This document shows, piece after piece, positions 26,033-35,185 of a stretch of DNA of 64,000 nt. A program made the position numbers and the translations under genes. Numbering within the stretch: position 1 is the first letter of the stretch; each line of letters starts with the position of its first letter. The notes below the pieces were generated by a model, which ran no database searches, was not told the origin of the DNA, and saw nothing but the letters and a program-made list of their open reading frames with translations. This DNA is from an uncultured Polaribacter sp. (GTDB lineage Bacteria; Bacteroidota; Bacteroidia; Flavobacteriales; Flavobacteriaceae): contig NZ_CANMBY010000002.1 of assembly GCF_947496195.1 (NCBI RefSeq), forward strand, positions 744,001 to 808,000. Reading direction: 5' to 3'.

Positions 26033-27913
26033 CTAATTATGAATTCTTATTGTAGTATTAAAAACTTTTTCTTTTGTGGCAAATGTAAGCCTTATTGACT
26101 TCTCTTTAAAACCATAATAGCCAGAAAACCATTTTTCTTCAATTAATGGTGTTATTTTTTTATCATTTTTATCTTTAGTTACAATTTCAATTTTATCAAA
26201 ATACTTTGGATTTAAATGCCAATATTGATAGATTTTCCTATTTCCAATATTAGTCACTGTATCTTTTATTTTCCAAAAATTATCTCCTTTTGGTTTTGTT
26301 ATTTTTCTTTGATGTTCTATTTTATTATTTATTTGTTGATATGCTTTTATAGTTCCTGTAAATTTAAAAGTTTTATTATCATTAGCTAAGGTTGCTTTAG
26401 CCTTAGAAACCCAGTAATACCAAATAAATCGATCTCCTTTTAACATTTGATTTTCTTTGGAAACACTAACAGTATTATGTCCTTCTACTCCATTAAAATA
26501 ATTTAAATCTTCAACAGCTGCATTGTATTTATAAGAACCTGTATCTCTCAAATAATTTATACCATTTGCCCAAATATCTAAATGTAAGTTATCGGATTGA
26601 AAAGGTCTGTCTTTATATCCTCCACATCTTATAAATGTTTTTGTATTATCATCCTGAATGATGTAATATCCACTTTTCTCAAAATTATTCAATTCTGATA
26701 ATTTTTCAGAAACTTTTTTATCAACCTGCACTCCATACCACAAAGAACTTTTTGAATCAGAATATTTAAATCCTTCTAAAACGGCTCTTAAATCATCTAA
26801 TTGAGAGGTGTATACTCGATAATCATCATCAGTTAATTTAAAAAATAAAGCGCCATCATTTGAACCATAATTAGGCAACTTACCTGTTATTGGATCTTTA
26901 GATGCATCTAAAAAATAGAGTGATTTTTTTGCTCTTTCGTATACAACAGGTTTAAATTTATCATTATTTAATTTGGCTAATTGAATTCCCCAAGTTAATA
27001 ATTGTATTACAACTCTATGATAGTTCATAGAAAATTGCAAAAAAGTACCATCTTCATAAATTTGATATGCAATTTCTTGCTCAAACCATTTTTTACCTTT
27101 TATACTCCATTTTTTTACATTTGGAAAAAAAGGAAATAATTTTTCTGAAAGATAGAGCATCAAAGTTTCAGTGATAGCATGATTGTTACGTACTGTTATT
27201 CTAGAAAAATGAATATTATGATATACATGATGAATTTGCCAGTAAATACTATGTGTTATTTTATTAAATAATTCGCTTGTTAAGTTTACCGAATCTTTAT
27301 AATAATATAAAGCAAATGTCCAGTTTAATACTCTTAAACTTGTTTCTTGACTGCATTTGTAATTTGGCCCTTGGTTAATTGGATTTTTATCAATAAAATC
27401 CTCAATTTCTTTAAAAACAAATTCAGATTCATCTTTATTGAAATGGTAATCATAACGAATTATATCATATAAAAAGGAAAAACGAGCCTTTTCCCAAACA
27501 TATTTTATATCTCCTGCTTCGCTTGACAAGTCTTGGATTTCAGACCAGTGCTTATCAATATCATATTTATAGTTTGTTAATGGATTTGTTAGCCAATCGT
27601 AATCTACACCTAAGTCTATTTTTGTTTTATTAAAAAAAATATACTTCCCTTTTTTTAAATCTTCAAAATTGTTTTTTAGTACTTCTGAAGGTATTTTATT
27701 TAGTCCTTTAATTTCTTTTCCATAGAAAAAAAAAGGGGGTAAGTTTTCTTTCCAATCTTTTAAATTGGTGTATTCTTTAAAATCTGGTTGAATTGGAAAC
27801 GTTTTTTTTTGCCATCCTAATTTTGTTTTTATTGTATAAAATATTCTAAAAAAAACATACCTCATTCCCATATTGGAAAGGAGGTTTGTTATTTTTTTTA
27901 ATTTCTGTATCAT
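26033..27913 (-). CDS. Heparinase II/III-family protein without signal peptide
   Basis: A 626-residue protein with an N-terminal alpha/alpha toroid and a C-terminal beta-sandwich of the heparinase II/III family. Putative active-site residues are retained: RNNHAITE (residues 242-249), MNYHR (296-300) and SDNLHLDIWANG...RDTGSY in the C-terminal part. No signal peptide is present: the N-terminus is basic and amphipathic (MIQKLKKITNLLSNMGMRYVF), so it is predicted cytoplasmic or membrane-associated. In this family the known enzymes are uronate-containing glycan lyases; in O-antigen loci its role is not established to my knowledge. It abuts the bi-domain oxidoreductase gene (16-base gap) and WbuB-like gene. 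Confidence 0.85.
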   Translation of the reverse strand: MIQKLKKITNLLSNMGMRYVFFRIFYTIKTKLGWQKKTFPIQPDFKEYTNLKDWKENLPPFFFYGKEIKGLNKIPSEVLKNNFEDLKKGKYIFFNKTKIDLGVDYDWLTNPLTNYKYDIDKHWSEIQDLSSEAGDIKYVWEKARFSFLYDIIRYDYHFNKDESEFVFKEIEDFIDKNPINQGPNYKCSQETSLRVLNWTFALYYYKDSVNLTSELFNKITHSIYWQIHHVYHNIHFSRITVRNNHAITETLMLYLSEKLFPFFPNVKKWSIKGKKWFEQEIAYQIYEDGTFLQFSMNYHRVVIQLLTWGIQLAKLNNDKFKPVVYERAKKSLYFLDASKDPITGKLPNYGSNDGALFFKLTDDDYRVYTSQLDDLRAVLEGFKYSDSKSSLWYGVQVDKKVSEKLSELNNFEKSGYYIIQDDNTKTFIRCGGYKDRPFQSDNLHLDIWANGINYLRDTGSYKYNAAVEDLNYFNGVEGHNTVSVSKENQMLKGDRFIWYYWVSKAKATLANDNKTFKFTGTIKAYQQINNKIEHQRKITKPKGDNFWKIKDTVTNIGNRKIYQYWHLNPKYFDKIEIVTKDKNDKKITPLIEEKWFSGYYGFKEKSIRLTFATKEKVFNTTIRIHN

Positions 27914-27929
27914 AATTATTATGAATAGA

Positions 27930-30044
27930 CTATTCTACAGTTACCCAAGCACCATCTTTTAAACTTTGTATCGCTGCAAAACTTGCTTTTGTAACGTTTA
28001 TTAATTCTTCGTAAGGAATTAATTCTACAGAACCTTGGTTTATTTTTTCGACTATTTGACCAAATTGTGACTTATGTCCTTTATCTAACTTGGTTTTTAA
28101 TTTAGAAAAACCTTTTACGCCATAACCTGAAGTTTTTATAAAATTATCCATTACTAAAACTTTTTCTTGAGAAAAAATTTCTAGCTTTTCTTTAGCGTAA
28201 GATTTAGAACCATTTGCAAAATAATTTACAACTCCTGTAGAACCGTTTTTCATCTTTACTAAAATAGAAGCGTTGTCAGTATTTTCTGCAGGGTTCTCCC
28301 CTAAAGCATTCATACAAACCGATTTTATCTTACTACCAGATAAAAAAACCATTAAGTCTAAATAATGGCAAGCTTCACCAATAATTCTACCTCCACCAAT
28401 TTTCATATCATGTACCCAAACATCTGGTGGAATTTCTCCAGCATTCATAGTGGCAATAATATTCATAGGTGCATTACCTATTAGTGATTTTATTTTTTGA
28501 GTATGTGGAGAAAAACGACGATTAAAACCAATCATTAAAGTTCCTTTACTGTTTTGATAACTTTCTTGTATTTTCTCTAATTCTTCATTATTTAAAGCTA
28601 ATGGTTTTTCTACAAAAACATGTTTGTTTTTATCTAAAGCTTTAATTACCATATCTGCATGTAAATTATGACGTGTGGTAATCATTATCAAATCTACTGC
28701 TTTATCATCTAAAACCAAATCATAATCTGTAGTGCTTTGTGCAATATTATGTTTTTGCGCTAGTGCTGTTCCATTAACACCACCAGAAGAAACAATATGT
28801 TTTAAATTTGCATTAGTGCCTTTTAAGGCTGGTAGCATGGTCATTTTTGTAAAATTACCTGCTCCAATAATTCCTATTCCTCCTTTTGTTGGAGCAGTTT
28901 CTTTTTTATTGACAACAATAGTATGTTCTGGAACATTATTCTCATTGTATTTTATAATAGAGGCAATAGATTTAGAATTACCAATATCACCATATATTTT
29001 ATCAAAATCTTCTAGAGGAATTACTTCAGAAATTAAGTTTTTAACTTCTAATTTACCAGAAGAAATTAATTGTAAAACAGTTTCAAAGTTTCTTTTTTCT
29101 GTCCATCTTACAAATGGTAATGGATAATCTATTCCTTTAAATTCATAATCATCATCATATCTCCCTGGACCATAAGAACATGATACTTGAAAGCTTAATT
29201 CTTTTTCGTAAAAATCTGCTCTAGAAATATCTAATCCAATAACACCTACTAAAACTATTCTCCCTCTTTTCCTGCTCATTTTAGCAGCTTGAGAGATAAT
29301 TTCATTTGTTTTTGCGGATGCTGTTATCAATACTGCATCTGCTCCAATTCCGTTTGTATTTTCTTGTACAAATTTAACTGGGTCATTTCCTTTTAATGGA
29401 TTAAAAGCAAGAACGCCTTTACTTTTTGCAATTTCTACTTTAGCATCATCTAAATCGTAACCAATAACTTTACAGCCATTTGCCACTAACATTTCTGCAG
29501 TTAACAAGCCAATAAGCCCTAAACCTATAACTACAACTGTTTCTCCCATAGTTGGATTTACTAATCTAATACCTTGTAGACCTATAGAACCAATTACTGT
29601 AAAAGCAGCCTCTTCATCAGAAATATTATCTGGTATGTGAGCAACTAAATTTTCTGGAATAGAAACAAATTCTGCATGCTGCCCATTTGATGCAACTCTA
29701 TCTCCAACTTTAAAATTTGTAACACCTTTACCAACTGCAATAACCTTACCCACATTACAATAACCTAATGGTAATGGCTGTTCTAATTTATTAAAAACAG
29801 TTTCTATAGTAGGCATTAAACCTTCTGTTTTTATTTTATCTAAAACCATTTTTACTTTGTCTGGTTGCTGTCTTGCTTTTTGTATTAAAGAAGCTTTACC
29901 AAACTCTACCAACATTCTTTCTGTTCCTAAAGAAACTAAACTTCTTGTAGTCTGAATTAAAATTTGACCTGATTTTACTTTTGGTGATGGTAATTCTGCT
30001 AATTCTGTAACTCCTGTTTTAAAGGATTGTAATATTTGTTTCAT
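27930..30044 (-). CDS. Bi-domain oxidoreductase: zinc-ADH-type plus Gfo/Idh/MocA-type
   Basis: A 704-residue fusion. Residues 1 to about 345 form a medium-chain dehydrogenase (GDRVASNGQHAEFVSIPE; nucleotide loop VVIGLGLIGLLTAEMLVANG). Residues from about 370 form a Gfo/Idh/MocA oxidoreductase (IGIIGAGNFTKMTMLPAL; KHVFVEKPLALNNEEL, which holds the EKP motif). Two dinucleotide-binding domains in one chain suggest coupled oxidation and reduction of a sugar substrate with cofactor recycling, an inference. It is paired with the heparinase-fold gene downstream; that pairing recurs in O-antigen loci as I recall. The exact reaction is unknown. Confidence 0.88.
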   Translation of the reverse strand: MKQILQSFKTGVTELAELPSPKVKSGQILIQTTRSLVSLGTERMLVEFGKASLIQKARQQPDKVKMVLDKIKTEGLMPTIETVFNKLEQPLPLGYCNVGKVIAVGKGVTNFKVGDRVASNGQHAEFVSIPENLVAHIPDNISDEEAAFTVIGSIGLQGIRLVNPTMGETVVVIGLGLIGLLTAEMLVANGCKVIGYDLDDAKVEIAKSKGVLAFNPLKGNDPVKFVQENTNGIGADAVLITASAKTNEIISQAAKMSRKRGRIVLVGVIGLDISRADFYEKELSFQVSCSYGPGRYDDDYEFKGIDYPLPFVRWTEKRNFETVLQLISSGKLEVKNLISEVIPLEDFDKIYGDIGNSKSIASIIKYNENNVPEHTIVVNKKETAPTKGGIGIIGAGNFTKMTMLPALKGTNANLKHIVSSGGVNGTALAQKHNIAQSTTDYDLVLDDKAVDLIMITTRHNLHADMVIKALDKNKHVFVEKPLALNNEELEKIQESYQNSKGTLMIGFNRRFSPHTQKIKSLIGNAPMNIIATMNAGEIPPDVWVHDMKIGGGRIIGEACHYLDLMVFLSGSKIKSVCMNALGENPAENTDNASILVKMKNGSTGVVNYFANGSKSYAKEKLEIFSQEKVLVMDNFIKTSGYGVKGFSKLKTKLDKGHKSQFGQIVEKINQGSVELIPYEELINVTKASFAAIQSLKDGAWVTVE

Positions 30045-30064
30045 AGTTTCGTATTTTTTGAGTG

Positions 30065-30826
30065 TTATAGAAACATTTTCTTTTCATCAAAAGATGGGTA
30101 ATTTATTAACACTGCTTTATATTTTCCTTTAAAAACAAAAAGACTACCAGCTGCAGCTCCTATGATTTTAAATTTATTTGTAAGTTCTTTTATATGGTTT
30201 AGAGTTCCTGCACCTCCTAAAACCGTAATTGGACCTTGAAAAATGTTTCGTACTTTTTGAATTGTATCTAAATCATAACCTTGCATTTTACCATCTCTTT
30301 CTATGGAATTTAAAACAACTTCTCCAATTCCAATTTTTTCTAATTTTTTTACAAAATCAAAAAGACCAATTCCTGTTGCTTTTTTTCCATTATGCGTATA
30401 GATTTCTAGTTTACCAAAAATTCCTTTTTTCTTGTAATCTAAAACAACAACAACGCTTTGTACACCAATAACATCTCCAACTTCTTTTAATAACCCTATG
30501 TTATTAATTGCAGCAGCACTAAATGCAACTTTTTCAGCTCCTAACTGTACAATTTTTTTAGCTTCTTCTACAGAAGTTACTCCTCCTCCATAACAGAAAG
30601 GCATTCTACACTCTATTGCTAAATTTTTTATCATTTTAAAATCTGGCCCTCTATTTTCTATTGTAGCATCTATGTCTAAAACTATGAGTTCATCAACTTC
30701 TTTTTCATTAAAAATTTTGACTGCATTTATTGGGTCACCAACATATTTAGATTGTTTAAACTCTTCCGTTTTAACTAATCCTTTTTTATGCACTAGTAAG
30801 CTTGGAATTATTCTTGGTCTTAACAT
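30065..30826 (-). CDS. hisF2: HisF-like ammonia-using subunit of a sugar amidotransferase (HisF2/WbuZ type)
   Basis: A 253-residue TIM-barrel protein homologous to imidazole glycerol phosphate synthase cyclase. The first catalytic Asp of HisF (in IIPCLDV) is replaced: the sequence is RIIPSLLVHKKG. The second Asp remains (VVVLDYKKKG). That pattern, seen in O-antigen HisF2/AglZ-type proteins, argues that it does not make histidine but channels ammonia from the HisH-like partner to the amidotransferase. It starts within the HisH2 stop codon (TAATG overlap), so the two are co-translated. Confidence 0.9.
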   Translation of the reverse strand: MLRPRIIPSLLVHKKGLVKTEEFKQSKYVGDPINAVKIFNEKEVDELIVLDIDATIENRGPDFKMIKNLAIECRMPFCYGGGVTSVEEAKKIVQLGAEKVAFSAAAINNIGLLKEVGDVIGVQSVVVVLDYKKKGIFGKLEIYTHNGKKATGIGLFDFVKKLEKIGIGEVVLNSIERDGKMQGYDLDTIQKVRNIFQGPITVLGGAGTLNHIKELTNKFKIIGAAAGSLFVFKGKYKAVLINYPSFDEKKMFL

Positions 30827-31440
30827 TATAATTTTGAAAAGTTTTTTAATAATTTCATACCATTGCTATGGCTTTTTTCTGGGTGAAATTGAACAGCATA
30901 GATGTTTTCTGAAGTAATTCCTGAAACAAAATTATGTCCATAATTTGTTGTAGTCATAATATTCTCTTCATTTAAAACATCTATATAATAACTGTGTATA
31001 AAATAAAAACCTTGGTCTTGATTGATATCTTTAAATAGTTCTGGGACTGCTTCAATTTTTATAGAATTCCATCCCATATGAGGGACTTTTGGTTTTTCTA
31101 TTAATTTAGCTTCATCAAATTTTTTTACATTTCCTTTAACCCATCCCAAACCAGAGAGTTCACCCTCTTCACTATCTAATGCCATTATATGCAAACCAAT
31201 ACAAATTCCTAAAACTGGTATTTTATCTTGTAGAACTTTTTTGTTTAGAACTTCTTTTAAACCTGAGTTATTTAATTTACTCATACAATAATCAAAAGAA
31301 CCAACACCTGGTAAAATTATTTTCTCTGCTTTTTCTAACTCTGATGGTTTTGATGCTATTGAAAAAGGTATTTTAAGAAGTTCATAAATATTGGTAATAG
31401 CATTAATATTACCTGAACCATAATCTACAATAGTTATCAT
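30826..31440 (-). CDS. hisH2: HisH-like glutaminase subunit (HisH2/WbuY type)
   Basis: A 204-residue class I glutamine amidotransferase. The triad is visible: Cys in VLGICIGLHIMAL and His/Glu in AVQFHPEKSH; the oxyanion region is KIILPGVGSFDYC. It releases ammonia from glutamine for the HisF2 partner. The gene overlaps the amidotransferase gene by 4 bases upstream and hisF2 by 1 base downstream. No other histidine biosynthesis gene is nearby, so a polysaccharide role is favoured over histidine synthesis. Confidence 0.92.
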   Translation of the reverse strand: MITIVDYGSGNINAITNIYELLKIPFSIASKPSELEKAEKIILPGVGSFDYCMSKLNNSGLKEVLNKKVLQDKIPVLGICIGLHIMALDSEEGELSGLGWVKGNVKKFDEAKLIEKPKVPHMGWNSIKIEAVPELFKDINQDQGFYFIHSYYIDVLNEENIMTTTNYGHNFVSGITSENIYAVQFHPEKSHSNGMKLLKNFSKL

Positions 31441-32573
31441 CTTTTAATTGCTTTTTCTACACCAAATTTTTGTAAAACTTTTGCTCCTAGATTAAAAACT
31501 TTTTCATTGTTTTTATAATCCCAATAGAATTTTTTTGGCATATTTAGATATCCTCTTAACTCTTCTGAAGAAATCCCTAACTTGGTAGCAATATAATTAA
31601 ACTCATCATCTATCGTTTCTAGGTTATAAGCTGGTTTTTCTAATTTTTTCAGAGCTTCTTCTCTGGAGAGCTGTCCAGTTAATATTAAACTAGCAAATTG
31701 AACTCTACGTGTGTCAAAACCAAAACGTTCTGGTAACCAATAACCTTCAAAAAATTTAGTAAATCGAGATTCGAAATGTTTCTGTGGATAAGGTTTCCAA
31801 CCATATTCTTCTGCTAATAATTTTAAAGCATCTTCTTTTATATAATTTAGATTATCTAGAGGCTTTACAACTTGTATTTTTCTGATATATTTTAAATAGA
31901 ATTTGTGTCTTAAAATTGGACTAAAAGGATAGCTTTCCATTTTTATAGTACCAAATTGTTTTTTTATATCATTTATTTGAGCCATATCTGTACCATAATA
32001 CAACCACTCCATAGGGTTTCTAACACATTCTGTAGAAATATTACCTCCATTTAAAATGTATTTAATATTATGCTTATCTGCAAAATTATATAAAGTCGCC
32101 ACAAAAGCATGATCTTGAGGAATATCTATGTGTGGTACACCAGATTTGAAAAAAGCCAATTGAAAATCTTTCATTTCTTCCCAATTGATAACTTCTGTAT
32201 ATAAATCTAACCCTAGCTTATCTATCATTACCTGAATGTTGTTTACAGCTAATTCTGAATTCCAACCACCATCTACGTGAAAGACTAAGGGTCTTAAACC
32301 AAGCTCCTTAACTGCTAAATGTAATAAATAAGAACTGTCTACACCACCACTCATTCCTAAAATACAGTCAAAATCTCTATCTTTTCCGTCTTCTTTTATT
32401 TTTACAACAGTACTTTCTAATCTTTTTTTCCCTTCTTCATTAGGAAACCAATTCGGTTTTACATTAATTTCGAAATCATTACAATGGTCACAGACTCCTT
32501 TATCATCAAATTGAATTCTAGAATCTGATGTATCCATTACACAATTTGTGCATATTTGATATTCTCTTTTCAT
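31437..32573 (-). CDS. N-acetyl sugar amidotransferase (WbpG/PseA-type)
   Basis: A 378-residue enzyme of the PP-loop ATPase type. A zinc-type site is formed by CTNC near residue 7 and CDHC near residue 29; the PP-loop is LGMSGGVDSSYLLHL. WbpG with HisH2 and HisF2 converts an N-acetyl group of a nucleotide-activated or lipid-linked amino sugar to an acetamidino group, as in the Pseudomonas O-antigen sugar ManNAc3NAmA; PseA does a related step on pseudaminic acid. All three partners are adjacent here. The sugar acted on is not determined. Confidence 0.92.
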   Translation of the reverse strand: MKREYQICTNCVMDTSDSRIQFDDKGVCDHCNDFEINVKPNWFPNEEGKKRLESTVVKIKEDGKDRDFDCILGMSGGVDSSYLLHLAVKELGLRPLVFHVDGGWNSELAVNNIQVMIDKLGLDLYTEVINWEEMKDFQLAFFKSGVPHIDIPQDHAFVATLYNFADKHNIKYILNGGNISTECVRNPMEWLYYGTDMAQINDIKKQFGTIKMESYPFSPILRHKFYLKYIRKIQVVKPLDNLNYIKEDALKLLAEEYGWKPYPQKHFESRFTKFFEGYWLPERFGFDTRRVQFASLILTGQLSREEALKKLEKPAYNLETIDDEFNYIATKLGISSEELRGYLNMPKKFYWDYKNNEKVFNLGAKVLQKFGVEKAIKR

Positions 32574-33610
32574 TATTTTACAGCTATTTCGTTAATAATT
32601 TTTTCAATTTCATTTTTTCTATGTGGAAAAGTAAAGTTTTCTAAAATTCTTTTTCTTAATTTATGACCTAAATCTTTTTTTTCTTTGGTACTCATTTCTA
32701 ACATCTTAATTAATTTCTTAGAAACATCTTGATAATTGTTATGATTTGCATAGAAACCTAAATTACCAACTAATTCTGGTAATGCGCCTCTTTTACTTAT
32801 TAGAACTGGTGTTTCGCAACTCATTGCTTCTGCAACTGCTACCCCAAATGTTTCTGTATCACTAATTTGAACATAAATTTTAGATTTTTGCATCCAAAAA
32901 ACAATTTCTTCATTTGGTATTTCATTTATGAACCTAATGTTATTTTCTACTTTTAAATTTTTTGCTAAAGTTTTCATTTCTTCTAAAGCATCTCCATAAC
33001 CACCTATAAAAGTAAATATTTGGTTAGGAAACTGTTTAATAACTAAAGGGATTGCTTTTATTAAAATCATTCCTCTTTTTAACTCTACTACATCTCTGTC
33101 AAACCTAAAAATAGTTGTTATTTCTTCTCTATCTAAATTATTTGGAATAAATTTATCTGTATTTACTGAGTTATATACCTTTATTACTTTTCTTGCCCCT
33201 AGTTTAAGAACATCTTTTTTCATAAAATCTGAAACAACAATAACAATATTACTAAATTTTAAAGTAGTTTTTACAGCAATTTTCTTTATAAAACCTGTTG
33301 CTAAATATCCTTTAGGTTTACCAGATACAGAATCTTTGTAAAGCATTGCTTCATTACCACCAGCTACTACAATTATTGGTTTTCTAGTTATAAGTGCAAC
33401 TATAAATGGTAGTATACTACCACTTGCCCACCAAGAAAAATAAAAGCTACAGTTCCATGGAATCTCAGAGAATTTAGTTGCAATAATAACCTCGTAACCA
33501 AGCTCTTCCAAAATATTTATATCTTGTATAGAATATTGCTCTCTTAAGATTTGTTCTTTACCAGACTTTGAGAAAAAACAAACTTTTCTTTTTGAAATAT
33601 TATCTTTCAA
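32573..33610 (-). CDS. GT4 family glycosyltransferase
   Basis: A 345-residue GT-B transferase. The C-terminal half carries FTFIGGYGDALEEMKTLAKNL and ETFGVAVAEAMSCETPVLISKRGALPELV, the E-x7-E donor site of GT4. The N-terminal half contains FSWWASGSILPFIVAL. It overlaps the amidotransferase start by one base and the acyltransferase stop by 11 bases. Its acceptor and donor cannot be read from the sequence. Confidence 0.9.
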   Translation of the reverse strand: MKDNISKRKVCFFSKSGKEQILREQYSIQDINILEELGYEVIIATKFSEIPWNCSFYFSWWASGSILPFIVALITRKPIIVVAGGNEAMLYKDSVSGKPKGYLATGFIKKIAVKTTLKFSNIVIVVSDFMKKDVLKLGARKVIKVYNSVNTDKFIPNNLDREEITTIFRFDRDVVELKRGMILIKAIPLVIKQFPNQIFTFIGGYGDALEEMKTLAKNLKVENNIRFINEIPNEEIVFWMQKSKIYVQISDTETFGVAVAEAMSCETPVLISKRGALPELVGNLGFYANHNNYQDVSKKLIKMLEMSTKEKKDLGHKLRKRILENFTFPHRKNEIEKIINEIAVK

Positions 33611-34178
33611 TGCTTTTCTTTTTAGTATTGTTGGGGTAATTTTTAGTTAATAATTTTTTATGTTCAATTATTTCTTGCTTAGTAAATCTATCTTTAATTT
33701 TTTTTGCCGGAATTCCTGCATAAATAGAATATGATTCAACATCTTTATTAACTAACGAATTTGCTGCAATAACACTACCTTCTCCAATTGTGACTCCTTT
33801 CAAAATTGTGACACCTGAACCAATCCATACATCATCCTCTAATATTATTGGTGCATCTGTTTCCTCTGTTTTTATCTCAATATCAATCATATATTTACCT
33901 AAAATTGATATGTTATGATTCCCTCCTAATAAAGAAACATTTGGACCAAACATAACTTTTGAACCAATTTTAATAATACTATGAGAAGTACTAAAATATG
34001 CACCTGGACCAATATAAACATGTGAACCTAATTCTATAGTTTTAAAAGAAAAAAAATCAGATGGATCAAAAATTATATTTTTACCATATTTCTTGAATTG
34101 AAAAACTAAAATCCAACAAACTATTCTTTTTTTAATTTTTTTTAAAATAATTATTAAATGACCTATTATTTTAATCAT
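33600..34178 (-). CDS. Hexapeptide-repeat acyltransferase (CatB/WbbJ type)
   Basis: A 192-residue left-handed beta-helix protein. Hexapeptide repeats run from about residue 45 (IELGSHVYIGPGAYFSTSH) to 160, with the loop FGPNVSLLGGNHN holding the likely catalytic His and the late DVWIGSGVTILKGVTIGEGSVIAANSLV. The N-terminal region (MIKIIGHLIIILKKIKKRIVCWILVFQ) is hydrophobic and basic, so it may associate with the membrane. It is likely an O-acetyltransferase that decorates a sugar of the repeat unit. It overlaps both neighbours. Confidence 0.88.
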   Translation of the reverse strand: MIKIIGHLIIILKKIKKRIVCWILVFQFKKYGKNIIFDPSDFFSFKTIELGSHVYIGPGAYFSTSHSIIKIGSKVMFGPNVSLLGGNHNISILGKYMIDIEIKTEETDAPIILEDDVWIGSGVTILKGVTIGEGSVIAANSLVNKDVESYSIYAGIPAKKIKDRFTKQEIIEHKKLLTKNYPNNTKKKSIER

Positions 34179-35184
34179 AACTTAATGTTATTTGATAAAT
34201 GGGCTTCTTAAATTTTGAATAATATTCTATTTTAGAGGGAAAAGAACCTTTAGAAAAAGGATGATCTGGCTTTTGTAATATTAAATAACCAGTACTGTCT
34301 ATTAAAACATTATTGTAATCTTTCGAGTTTAAAAATCCAAAAAAATTAACTTCTGGTAAATTCCAATTATTTATTTCCCTTTCTAAAGGACCACTTCCGG
34401 TTATATTAATTTTAAAATTTTTATATTTTAGCCTTAAATTTCTAACTAAATCTGGAATTAAATCGACTCCTCTAATATCGTCTAAGGCACCAGCATAAAG
34501 AAGGGTAAAATCATCTTGCAACCTAAAATCTATATTTTGAGCATAATCTAAATTAATAAAACCGTTAAATACAAATGTTTTTTTGTTTGGAAAATAATTA
34601 ACCATTTCTTTATTTATACAAATAATATAGTTTGGAATCCTTTTTACTAAACTAAAATAAAACTTATATAACTTACTATTATTTTTTAATAAATAATCAT
34701 CTTCAAAATCTACAATAATTTTTTTTCTTAAAAATAATTTTGAAAAAAAGGATGATAAAATTTCAGATGGTGAAAAATTATAGCACAAACAAGAATCATA
34801 TGTTTTTCTATTTACATATAACCATTTTATTAATTTTAACATCATAAATAGCTGTCCGATTCTTCCATTAAACTTGCTTCCAAAATGAACTACTTCTTCT
34901 GTGCTATAGGACTTTGTTTCTTTTTGTATTTTTGAATCTTCTGTTAAACTTAATATTTTGGCTTCTTTATTTAACAGCTTAAAAAAGCGGTATTTTTTTT
35001 CTATACTATAATTTGTAGTTTGCTTAAAGTTGTGTTTCTTATACCAACTCTCATCTGGGTAATTACATATATATACTGTTCTTTTATTTTTAAAAAGCGC
35101 TTTTATATTGTCTTTTTCAACACCTAAAAGCGGAACTAAGGAATATTTTTCGTTAATTTTTAAGTAAAAGTTACTAAAACCCAT
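34171..35184 (-). CDS. Putative GT-B glycosyltransferase (GT4-like C-terminal half)
   Basis: A 337-residue protein. The C-terminal half has the GT4-type nucleotide-sugar region (FTLLYAGALDDIRGVDLIPDLV, ITGSGPLEREI, NFFGFLNSKDY), and the end SFPSKIEYYSKFKKPIYQITLS resembles the conserved SxKixEYm region. The N-terminal acceptor half is divergent. The gene is short for the family, lacking the last helix, so it may be a compact version. AT-rich codon use with many Lys/Asn/Ile is seen through this stretch. It overlaps the acetyltransferase by 8 bases. Confidence 0.78.
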   Translation of the reverse strand: MGFSNFYLKINEKYSLVPLLGVEKDNIKALFKNKRTVYICNYPDESWYKKHNFKQTTNYSIEKKYRFFKLLNKEAKILSLTEDSKIQKETKSYSTEEVVHFGSKFNGRIGQLFMMLKLIKWLYVNRKTYDSCLCYNFSPSEILSSFFSKLFLRKKIIVDFEDDYLLKNNSKLYKFYFSLVKRIPNYIICINKEMVNYFPNKKTFVFNGFINLDYAQNIDFRLQDDFTLLYAGALDDIRGVDLIPDLVRNLRLKYKNFKINITGSGPLEREINNWNLPEVNFFGFLNSKDYNNVLIDSTGYLILQKPDHPFSKGSFPSKIEYYSKFKKPIYQITLSYD

Positions 35185-35185
35185 T

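Noticed and set aside
26033..27913. Secreted polysaccharide lyase
   Set aside because: There is no signal peptide or lipobox, and it sits in a biosynthesis operon.
30065..31440. Histidine biosynthesis hisH-hisF
   Set aside because: No other his genes are near; HisF lacks the first catalytic Asp, and both genes overlap the sugar amidotransferase gene.
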